This document shows, piece by piece, positions 7,301-13,703 of a DNA stretch of 14,390 bases (positions are counted from its first letter, which is position 1; each line of letters opens with the position of its first letter). Origin of the DNA: an uncultured Treponema sp. (GTDB taxonomy: Bacteria; Spirochaetota; Spirochaetia; Treponematales; Treponemataceae); NCBI GenBank assembly GCA_946611835.1, contig CAMOEE010000046.1, positions 1-14,390 of the forward strand, given 5' to 3'. Under the pieces are notes generated by a model, which was not told the DNA's origin, did not search any database, and was given only the letters and a program-made list of their open reading frames with translations. The translations under genes were made by a program, and so were the position numbers.

Positions 7301-9076
7301 TCAGTTTTTTATATCATCTTCGTTTTTTTGTTCAGATTCGTCTTCATATTTGGATTCAGTATCAACGAAGATTTCCGGGGAAGGCTCGCCCTCGGAAGAC
7401 TCGATTTCAGGCCCCTCAAGAATTTCACTATTCTTCATCGCTTTTTTGTCAACTTTTGCCTTTGCCGGAAGAACACGGTCTGCAGCCCAGAGATAGCGGA
7501 CAAGCTCTACCAGGGCCCACACTCCACAGGCAGCGGTAATTCCTACAGTGATGTTAGAGCGGGTCTGCAAATCCTTCAGGCGGCTCAAGTCCCCCCGTCC
7601 CTGAGCATAAGCCGTATTCTCAGTCCTGAATTCACCCATATAATAGAAAGTGAAAGGCATGGAGCAAATCAGCGCAGTGTAAGCAGTATACATCCAGCGT
7701 CTTCTTTTGTCGATGTTTGCCTGACGGTCAAAAGGTTTCGCATTGACAAAAAGTTTTGCCCCGTCAAAGGCATTTTCCTCTGGAATACGGAAGAAAGCAA
7801 TATTATCAGAATCAGACTGGTCATCATTTTCTTTTGGAACGGAAAAAACGCCAAGGACAGACTTCTGATTCACTTCGAGTTTTGCCCATGGCTGGTCCTT
7901 TGTGACAGGAGATTGCAAGAGTCCGTAAGTATGGAAGACACCATCACGGTACTTTTTAAGGCGGATGTTTGCGACACCCGAGACTTTAGGCACAAGATTC
8001 GCATGAATCAAAAAGCGGCTGTCACCTGTAAAAGAATATGTGAAAGAAAGACTCTCATAACCCGGGATTTCAATTGTAATGAGATGTATTCCTGACTCAT
8101 CGACGATTTTGTTCTCGATCGTTCCGTCAGACCTTCGGATTGAAAAAACAATTCCGTCAATCATTATTTTTGCGTCAGGAGCCAATTCCCTGGGCTCTAT
8201 CTCAAATTCAAGGAGAACAGGCAGGGCGTTAGCAATTTTTGCATCCAGGTTACGGGCTATTGAATTTGCAAGAGGCATCAAATCTGAAAGAAGCCCGACT
8301 TCAGTGACGCTTCCGAGAATCTGGCCGCCCGGATATATACGAAGGCTGGTCGTCACTGAGCAATAATCGCCATAACAGGTGATTTCGCCGGTTATAAGTC
8401 CGTTGATTTTCGCGCTGGTGACTTCCTGCTCAAAATCCCAGGATGTGAAGCCAGCCTCAATTGATTTGTCGGAAGGCTTGAAAAGTGTCGTCGAATCGTT
8501 TTTATAAAGGGAAACATTCTCGGAGACAACTTTGTTTTCCTCATTCTCATGGAAAAAAGGAAAAGGAAGCTGGAAAGGAAAGAATCCAGAACTTTTTTTT
8601 TCGTCCTCAACCTTTTTTCCTTCTGCTATCGCCTGATCTCTGGCAATCTTTGGAGCAAATTCATCAATAGTTTTTTTTACGCTCTCAAGGTTCTCGTCGA
8701 TCTGAAGCTCAATGTCGCGTATTTTCTGCATCTGGGTTTTAAGTTCTTTCTCAAGCTTTTTCGGCTTAATCGTTGTAAGGACAAGAGAATCCCTGGTCTT
8801 GTATTCTTTTGACAGCTGCAGGAAAAGCGTGAGCCTGGCCGTCTGCAGTCCTTTAAGTTTTCGGTCAAGGAGCTCCTTCTGGGGAATGGTCCTGATATTT
8901 TCATTTGAAAACTGCTCGATTATAAGCTGAGGCAAAACCTGAGCCGCCTTCTCATAACTCTCAGCCCTCTTTTGTGTCTGCTTAAAAGAAAATTCCATCA
9001 CGCCGAGCGTCCAGTTGTCGCAGAACACTGGAAAAATGAGAAAAGCTAAAATCAAGGCAAAAATGAACTTTTTCAT
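7301..9076 (-). CDS. Envelope protein with LpoB/CsgG-like, coiled-coil, PEGA-like and membrane segments, unknown function
   Basis: A 591-residue protein without a name I recognise. It has a signal-like N-terminus (1-18). Residues 20-75 and 220-285 together resemble the CsgG/LpoB/TolB-N type: LGVMEFSF near the start, then GLITGEITCYGDYCSVTTSLRIYP (224-249; read in two pieces, GLITGEITCYGDYC and SVTTSLRIYP). A predicted coiled coil at about 103-160 lies between them. A PEGA-like beta domain spans about 285-362. Two membrane segments (about 461-480 and 509-531) come near the C-terminus, followed by a Glu/Ser-rich tail (540-591). ATG at 9076 is chosen because MKKFIFALILAFLIF is a normal signal start; a GTG at 9097 would add seven residues from within the upstream repeat. 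No Shine-Dalgarno sequence precedes either start. The cysteine at 19 follows FPVF, a poor lipobox. The gene is upstream of ftsY by 23 bp. Confidence 0.8.
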   Translation of the reverse strand: MKKFIFALILAFLIFPVFCDNWTLGVMEFSFKQTQKRAESYEKAAQVLPQLIIEQFSNENIRTIPQKELLDRKLKGLQTARLTLFLQLSKEYKTRDSLVLTTIKPKKLEKELKTQMQKIRDIELQIDENLESVKKTIDEFAPKIARDQAIAEGKKVEDEKKSSGFFPFQLPFPFFHENEENKVVSENVSLYKNDSTTLFKPSDKSIEAGFTSWDFEQEVTSAKINGLITGEITCYGDYCSVTTSLRIYPGGQILGSVTEVGLLSDLMPLANSIARNLDAKIANALPVLLEFEIEPRELAPDAKIMIDGIVFSIRRSDGTIENKIVDESGIHLITIEIPGYESLSFTYSFTGDSRFLIHANLVPKVSGVANIRLKKYRDGVFHTYGLLQSPVTKDQPWAKLEVNQKSVLGVFSVPKENDDQSDSDNIAFFRIPEENAFDGAKLFVNAKPFDRQANIDKRRRWMYTAYTALICSMPFTFYYMGEFRTENTAYAQGRGDLSRLKDLQTRSNITVGITAACGVWALVELVRYLWAADRVLPAKAKVDKKAMKNSEILEGPEIESSEGEPSPEIFVDTESKYEDESEQKNEDDIKN

Positions 9077-9079
9077 ATT

Positions 9080-9160
9080 ATTGACGCAGACAAACACAGA
9101 TTAAAGCAGATTATTTTTTCTTCATCCGTGTAATCTGTGTAATCTGTGTAATCTGTGGTT
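9080..9160. repeat. Imperfect palindromic intergenic repeat with a 9-bp tandem core
   Basis: The gap between prfB and the next gene is almost wholly a palindrome. Arms 9095-9103 (CACAGATTA) and 9140-9148 (TAATCTGTG) pair perfectly. Arms 9107-9113 and 9131-9137 (CAGATTA/TAATCTG) pair inside them, with a small bulge and a 17-base loop at 9114-9130. Outside these, the similarity continues imperfectly to about 9083 and 9160. The right arm contains three head-to-tail copies of GTGTAATCT (9128-9154). I recall similar ACAGATTAC-type elements in intergenic regions of treponemes and other bacteria, so a dispersed mobile-type repeat is likely, but copies elsewhere cannot be seen here. As RNA it would form a long hairpin that could affect stability or read-through after prfB. 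Confidence 0.75.
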
Positions 9161-9166
9161 CAAGAT

Positions 9167-10301
9167 TTAAATCTCGTCATCTTCATCATCGCCGCCGACC
9201 GGAAGGCCCTTCCATTGAGCCTGAAGGAAGCTGTCGATGAACTGGTCGATGTCGCCGTCCATTACGGCCTGGATATCGCCCACGGAGAACTTTGTGCGGT
9301 GATCCTTTACCATCGTATATGGTTGGAACACATAGCTTCGGATTTGGTTACCCCAGGAAATATCTTTTTTCTCGGCTCCGAATTTGGCCGTCTCCTTCGC
9401 GCGCTCCTCCTCGTAATGGGCATAGAGTTTTGCCCTAAGAAGGTTCATACAGGTTGCACGGTTCATAATCTGGCTTCGCTCGCTGTCACACTGGACTACG
9501 ATGCCGGTCGGAATATGGGTAAAGCGGACGGCAGAATCAGTCTTGTTTACATGCTGACCGCCCTTTCCGCCTGAGCGGTAGGTGTCAACCCGCAAGTCCT
9601 CAGGACGAATATCGACTTTGATAGTGTCATCAAGAATAGGGAAGATAAAGACCGAGCTGAAAGATGTGTGACGGCGGGCATTGGCATCAAAAGGACTGAT
9701 GCGGACCAGGCGATGAACGCCGGCCTCTCCCTTTAAGTGGCCATAGACATAATCACCGGTAATCTGGATTGTGGTTGATTTGATTCCGCCCTCGTCTTCC
9801 TGCAAATCGACAGTCTCAAGCTTGTAACCGTGTCGCTCTGCCCAGCGGATATACATTCGTGAGAGCATGTAAGCCCAGTCACAGGCCTCAGTTCCGCCCG
9901 CTCCGGCATGAATCGTAAGGAAGCAGCCGTTCTTGTCTACCTCACCTGAAAGAAGGTTAAGGATGCTCTGCTCCTCGAATTTCTTCTGGCATTCAGAAAG
10001 CTCCGAGCGGATTTCTTCCTCGACAGAATCATCACCGCCTTCGCTTCCAAGCTCATAAAGAGTCTTAATGTCGTCGATTTTCTGCAAGAGTTCCCGCCAT
10101 GGCTCAACCCGGCCCTTGAGCAATTTGAGGTCGTTCATGACCTTCTGAGCCTTTTCAGCATCATTCCAGAAACCTTCTGCTGCTGTGAGCTCTTCCGTTT
10201 CCTTTATTTTTTTATCGATTGTGGCAGCGTCAAAGACGCCCCCATACATTCTTGATATCTTCTTCGAGAGTTGCGATTGGTTCTTTGAGTTCTTCTAACA
10301 T
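9167..10301 (-). CDS. prfB: Peptide chain release factor 2, with +1 programmed frameshift
   Basis: RF2 releases finished proteins at UAA and UGA. The product is 377 residues when the frameshift is included. Codons 1-23 run from the ATG at 10301 to CTT (10235-10233), giving MLEELKEPIATLEED and then IKNVWGRL. The next codon is an in-frame TGA (10232-10230); slipping by one base reads GAC and joins the main frame. The codon-recognition tripeptide SPF is at residues 202-204 and the catalytic GGQ at 247-249 within SGGKGGQHVNKTDSAVR. The stretch AGAGGTEACDWAYML is also typical. An AGGAG (10312-10308) lies 6 bases before the true ATG. An ATG at 10249 in the main frame is not the start: it lies inside the frameshift leader and would drop the conserved N-terminus. 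It starts 14 bp after the Cas2-like gene, probably on the same transcript. Confidence 0.96.
10229..10243 (-). promoter_or_regulatory. RF2 programmed +1 frameshift site
   Basis: The minus-strand sequence GGGGGCGTCTTTGAC contains every part of the known prfB switch: an internal Shine-Dalgarno-like G run (10243-10239), a 3-base spacer, the slippery CTT codon, the in-frame TGA, and a following C that makes termination weak. The spacing equals that of E. coli (AGGGGG-TAT-CTTTGAC). When RF2 is scarce the ribosome pauses at UGA and slips +1, making more RF2; when RF2 is plentiful the short 23-residue peptide is released. Confidence 0.96.
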
Positions 10302-10307
10302 GATTTT

Positions 10308-10312
10308 CTCCT
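10308..10312 (-). promoter_or_regulatory. Ribosome binding site fixing the prfB start
   Basis: AGGAG lies 6 bases before the ATG at 10301 and 4 bases after the stop codon of the upstream gene. It decides for this ATG over the ATG at 10249, which has no comparable site. Confidence 0.85.
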
Positions 10313-10315
10313 GAA

Positions 10316-10597
10316 TTAATTTTGTTTTGCTCCGTAGACGCTTCGTTTCCACTGCTTGTGGCGCAATTCCGTAATAGCGAAATTTGAATTCACCGGGAAC
10401 TGATAAATTCTCAACGTATCGTAATAGTCAGTGACGGAATCAATCTCACGCTTGAGGTTAGTAAGCTGAGCCTCGTTTATCTGCATGCTTTCCCAGCAGG
10501 CTTTTTGGATTTTTTTGAAACTGTATCGGCCCAGAATCTCTGCGATTGCTTTTGCGCTGTCAATTCCGCCCGGATCTAGAACTACGGATATAAACAT
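10316..10597 (-). CDS. Orphan Cas2/VapD-like small protein
   Basis: A 93-residue protein with the pattern of Cas2-family ferredoxin-like nucleases. Strand 1 ends in aspartate (MFISVVLD, D8, the position of the metal-binding Asp in Cas2). A helix leads to FKKIQKACWES (27-37), like the Cas2 segment around 'xxRVQxSVFE'. EAQLTNLKREI (42-52) resembles the Cas2 'LTEAQLxxLKxxL' helix, and DTLRIYQF (60-67) resembles the 'DxVRIYxL' strand. No cas1, other cas gene or CRISPR array is present, so it is not part of a visible CRISPR system; a toxin-like or RNA-processing role is possible. The codon just before the ATG is an in-frame TAA, so translation cannot start further upstream. There is no Shine-Dalgarno sequence, which fits the leaderless promoter. 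The stop is 14 bp from the prfB start, suggesting co-expression. Fold assignment is from sequence pattern only. Confidence 0.75.
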   Translation of the reverse strand: MFISVVLDPGGIDSAKAIAEILGRYSFKKIQKACWESMQINEAQLTNLKREIDSVTDYYDTLRIYQFPVNSNFAITELRHKQWKRSVYGAKQN

Positions 10598-10603
10598 TTA
10601 TAT

Positions 10604-10632
10604 AGAATAAAACATAGCTTTTATCTTGTCAA
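10604..10632 (-). promoter_or_regulatory. Predicted leaderless promoter for the Cas2-like gene and prfB
   Basis: Minus-strand TTGACA (10632-10627, perfect -35) is 17 bases from TATTCT (10609-10604, 4 of 6 for -10). Six bases later comes the ATG at 10597, which is where the +1 position is expected. The transcript would therefore begin at or within a base or two of the start codon, agreeing with the lack of a ribosome binding site. Confidence 0.7.
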
Positions 10633-10654
10633 ACCGACCTTTTTGCTGCAAAAT
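10626..10654 (+). promoter_or_regulatory. Possible mirror-image promoter for the plus-strand gene
   Basis: Plus-strand TTGTCA (10626-10631, 5 of 6) is 17 bases from CAAAAT (10649-10654, 4 of 6, keeping A at the second and T at the last position). Six bases later is the ATG at 10661. Its -35 overlaps that of the minus-strand promoter almost entirely. The -10 is weak, so confidence is modest; the exact symmetry adds some support. Confidence 0.45.
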
Positions 10655-10660
10655 AAAGAT

Positions 10661-11587
10661 ATGCGGATTTTTCAGAGAATCAATGCAAAATCAATCCTGC
10701 TCGCATTTCTTTTCTCTTTCTCTTTCTTTTCTTACGCTCAAAAAGTCAACAGCCGGCCTGTCTGCTCTGATATTCAGGCCGAAAAAATCGCAATCAACAA
10801 AATCAAAATCACATGGAAGACTCCAAAAGATTTTAACGCCGCTAGCATTGCCATTTTTCGTTCCACAAGCCCCATCGAGCTAAAGTCATCGATTTCAGCC
10901 GAAAAACCAGTTGCGGAAATTCCGGCACACACAAGCACATATACTGACATTCTCAAGCATTTCGGCGAATATTATTATGCCCTCATCGCCCGGGACAAAG
11001 ACGGAAGTCTCTTTAACATGCTGATTCCCAGCGTAAATACTACAGTCAAGCCGGTCTCACTCAATGCTCCGGACGATTATTTTGAAACTAAGGCCGAGCC
11101 AGAAGAACAGTATGTACCCGGCTTTTTAAGGGAGCTTCCACTTCCCTATCTGGACTTAATCTCTGACCTCGACATAAAGCCCACACCCATGACAGAAAAA
11201 GCAAAAAACGAAGGCAAGATTCTTGCGGGCCAGTATGCAGTCAAAAAGCCAAAGCTTCTCAACCCCTATGTTTTTGCCGAGGACATGATAAATTCCCCGG
11301 TTGGAGACGATTTTTTTCTTTTCGAGTCGCTTAAAACTTACTTCATGAAAAAAGACTACAAAAAATCCGTAAAGGATCTTAGAAATTTTCTGAGCATCAC
11401 ACGGGAGCCTGAGGTCACGGCAAGGGCTGTTTTTTATCTTGCCCAGTCCCACTACTATTGCAAAAATTACCGCAATGCCCTCGAGCTATTCCTTTTCGTC
11501 GAAGATGAATTCCCTGAGCTTTCAAAAAAATGGATTGATTCCACCCTTGATTTCTACAGGATTCCTAGCTCTTCAAACCACGAATAA
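10661..11587 (+). CDS. Secreted protein with FN3-like and TPR-like segments, unknown function
   Basis: A 308-residue exported protein. Residues 1-26 form a signal peptide (hydrophobic SILLAFLFSFSFFSYA, likely cut after SYA). Residues about 35-130 look like a fibronectin type III-type beta domain, with KIKITWKTP and later YYYALIARDKDG as the typical strands. A proline-rich linker (about 145-205) follows. The end (about 222-300) is helical and TPR-like: two units around YFMKKDYKKSVKDLRNFL and AVFYLAQSHYYCKNYRNALE. I cannot assign a specific function; an envelope scaffold is plausible. ATG at 10661 is preferred to a TTG at 10643, which would put six extra residues before the signal peptide. No good ribosome binding site is seen. 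It is the only plus-strand gene here and its 3' end overlaps the TPR gene by 23 bp. Confidence 0.8.
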   Translation: MRIFQRINAKSILLAFLFSFSFFSYAQKVNSRPVCSDIQAEKIAINKIKITWKTPKDFNAASIAIFRSTSPIELKSSISAEKPVAEIPAHTSTYTDILKHFGEYYYALIARDKDGSLFNMLIPSVNTTVKPVSLNAPDDYFETKAEPEEQYVPGFLRELPLPYLDLISDLDIKPTPMTEKAKNEGKILAGQYAVKKPKLLNPYVFAEDMINSPVGDDFFLFESLKTYFMKKDYKKSVKDLRNFLSITREPEVTARAVFYLAQSHYYCKNYRNALELFLFVEDEFPELSKKWIDSTLDFYRIPSSSNHE

Positions 11588-13697
11588 GCTCGATAATCGC
11601 CGGGGTCTGAATCAGCTCCATCTCACGGGCATCAAGCTTTTTCTTTCCTTCGTTTTCAGGAAGAATTCTACTGCCATTCTCACCGGCGGCAGGGGCATTA
11701 TCCGAAATCTGTCTGTCCACGTCTGACTTTTCGTCAGGCCTGAACTTAACAAGAACCTCATCCCCGACATTCACACGATCATAGAATCCGTCCTGTTCCA
11801 GAGTTCCCTGGGAAATTTCCTCACCGCTCCGGTTGATTTTAATCGTTCCAAGATAATTTTTTTCGTCGTAAGTAATTCCCAGTCCCTTGTCTTTGGTGAG
11901 GATTTTTCCTGCCTTGATTACATCAAGCACAACACCCTCTTTCATTCCTTCGACGGTTCCCAGATCAACAAGGATTTCATTCACGCTTCTCTGTATGATT
12001 TTTCCCCGCACCGGGAGAATATCAAGCAGGTCACGGCGGAAGGCACGGAGAACAGAAGAGAATTTATCGTTTCCAGTCCGGAATGATGAGAATTTTACGG
12101 TCTCAGTTCCTGTTCTTCCTGAATAAACTGTAGCAGAAAGTGTAATTTCACGCTCGCTCTCATCAACGCCAAGGAGAATGAAATAATCCAGGTTGTTCTT
12201 ACGGGCAAGCCTGTAAGCTTCCCCGTAGCCCGAGACAGCACGGTTTTCAAAAGCCAGGGATGTGGAAGCGATTCCGGAGAAAATGTCTGCGCACATTCCG
12301 GCCGCAATTTCCTCCGCATCACAGTGCAGGAGCTGGACAGGAGACTTTGTATAGTAGAGGCCGACATGCCATCTTGTCTTGTCAAAATAAAATGGCTCAA
12401 CATTCCATTTTGCGCTCAAAGAATACTTCATCAGAGACTCGTAAGCCTCAATTGTGTCATTTATTCTTTTTTGCTCTGCAGAAAGGATTTTCGAGCCTGA
12501 ATTTTCGTTTTCAGCCGTCTCCGCCTCATTTTTGTCCTGATTCTGCCTGATGAATTTGAGCTGGTTCAAGTAGTTCTCGTTAAGCCCCGTACGGCCAAGA
12601 ATCTCTGCAAACTCAGAGCGAGCCTTATGATTATAGGGATTAATTCTTAGCGCACGCTGATATTCGTAGCGGGCTTCCTCACCCAAAAATGATTTTGCGA
12701 ATTCACGGCCTTTCTGGGCATGAAATTCAGATGAAGCAATCCTTTTCTCGTCCTCTACATTCAGTTTTTTTATGAGAATCAGTTCAAGGGCAGATCTCAT
12801 AACCTCATCATAAGGATTGATTGCAAGAGCTGTAGTCCACGTGTCTATTGCAGCCTTCCAGTCGCCTTTTCGGTTCTGGGAAAGCCCCTTAAGATACCAG
12901 GCCTCACTCGTATTCCTGTTCTTCGATATGAGGTAATCACACATGTCAATTACCTCAGTGTATTTTTTCTGCGAGTACAAAATTGAAGAAAGAAGTATGT
13001 AAGCCTTTATATAGTCCGGACTTATCTGAAGAGCCGCTCTGGCCCTTTTTTCTGCGGCTGCAAAATTCCCCTGCTTAGCCTCAAGATAAGCCGCAAGATA
13101 ATGAACCTCCCTCTCGCCAGAGTGATAACGCAAAGCCTGCTCGATATAATTCCGGGCATTCTCATTGTTTCCAAGCTCCGAACTGATAAGGGCTAGGGAA
13201 AGAAGTGCCTTCCTGTTGTTTCCCTGTCTCTTAAGGGCGTCCTCGTACTGATTTTTTGCCCCGATGAAACTGCCGGTAAACAAGTCAAGCTCAGCAAGCC
13301 CGAAACGTGAATTTATGTCATTGGGATACCTTTTGAGGATATCATTGAAAACCGTGCGAGCCTCATCAAGCCGACCAAGCGAAATCAGTATAAGGCCTTT
13401 CAGGTTCTGAATGTCAGTCCTGTTTTTCGCATGTCTGTCTGCTTCATCGATATATGTCAGGGCAAGGGAAAAATCCTCAAGCGCATAAGTGACTTCCGCG
13501 AGATGAAACCAGGCCTCACCGTAAGAGGGATTAGCCTGCAAGGCCTGCTGGAAATCCTCACTGGCACCGTAATAATCCTCGGAATTCTGTTTCTGAAGAC
13601 CCCTCTCAAACAACTTGAGGGCGCCAGGATTCTCGGCAAAAGAAAAAGAAAAGAGTGAAAAAAGAAAAACAAAAAGACATTTTCGAATCGGTTTCAT
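11565..13697 (-). CDS. Large secreted TPR protein with LpoB/CsgG-like and FlgT-C-like C-terminal domains
   Basis: A 710-residue exported protein. The signal peptide covers residues 1-21 (cut after SFA). About ten tetratricopeptide repeats fill residues 23-385; clear units include AWFHLAEVTYALEDFSLAL (62-80), AWYLKGLSQNRKGDWKAAI (266-284) and EARYEYQRALRINPYN (341-356). A charged linker (387-410) follows. Residues about 440-560 look like an alpha/beta domain of the LpoB/TolB-N type, with NLDYFILLGVDESEREITL. Residues 563-652 (VRGKIIQRSVNEILVDLGTV, then EGMKEGVVLDVIKAG, ending NVGDEVLV) resemble the C-terminal beta domain of FlgT. The tail is low-complexity. TPR arrays bind partner proteins, so a periplasmic assembly scaffold is likely. 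It starts 6 bp after the CBS protein gene, with AAAGAG as a modest ribosome binding site, so the two are one operon. Confidence 0.85.
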   Translation of the reverse strand: MKPIRKCLFVFLFSLFSFSFAENPGALKLFERGLQKQNSEDYYGASEDFQQALQANPSYGEAWFHLAEVTYALEDFSLALTYIDEADRHAKNRTDIQNLKGLILISLGRLDEARTVFNDILKRYPNDINSRFGLAELDLFTGSFIGAKNQYEDALKRQGNNRKALLSLALISSELGNNENARNYIEQALRYHSGEREVHYLAAYLEAKQGNFAAAEKRARAALQISPDYIKAYILLSSILYSQKKYTEVIDMCDYLISKNRNTSEAWYLKGLSQNRKGDWKAAIDTWTTALAINPYDEVMRSALELILIKKLNVEDEKRIASSEFHAQKGREFAKSFLGEEARYEYQRALRINPYNHKARSEFAEILGRTGLNENYLNQLKFIRQNQDKNEAETAENENSGSKILSAEQKRINDTIEAYESLMKYSLSAKWNVEPFYFDKTRWHVGLYYTKSPVQLLHCDAEEIAAGMCADIFSGIASTSLAFENRAVSGYGEAYRLARKNNLDYFILLGVDESEREITLSATVYSGRTGTETVKFSSFRTGNDKFSSVLRAFRRDLLDILPVRGKIIQRSVNEILVDLGTVEGMKEGVVLDVIKAGKILTKDKGLGITYDEKNYLGTIKINRSGEEISQGTLEQDGFYDRVNVGDEVLVKFRPDEKSDVDRQISDNAPAAGENGSRILPENEGKKKLDAREMELIQTPAIIELIRGLKS

Positions 13698-13703
13698 ATC
13701 TCT

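Noticed and set aside
7265..8095. A 276-codon open frame on the plus strand
   Set aside because: It lies antisense to the 7301-9076 gene and the ftsY start, has no recognisable domain or ribosome binding site, and its composition is what the reverse of a coding region gives. The minus-strand protein has clear domains.
9018..9035. Lipobox in the 7301-9076 protein around Cys19
   Set aside because: The residues before the cysteine are FPVF; position -1 is phenylalanine, not a small residue, even allowing for relaxed spirochaete lipoboxes.
9074..9097. GTG at 9097 as the start of the PEGA-like protein
   Set aside because: It would add residues encoded by the repeat in front of a complete signal peptide; ATG at 9076 is more natural.
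9128..9154. CRISPR-like direct repeats
   Set aside because: The three 9-bp units are contiguous without spacers and belong to a palindrome; the orphan Cas2-like gene nearby has no cas1 or array.
10643..10663. TTG at 10643 as the start of the plus-strand gene
   Set aside because: The extra six residues precede a normal signal peptide, there is no ribosome binding site, and the TTG lies upstream of the proposed -10.
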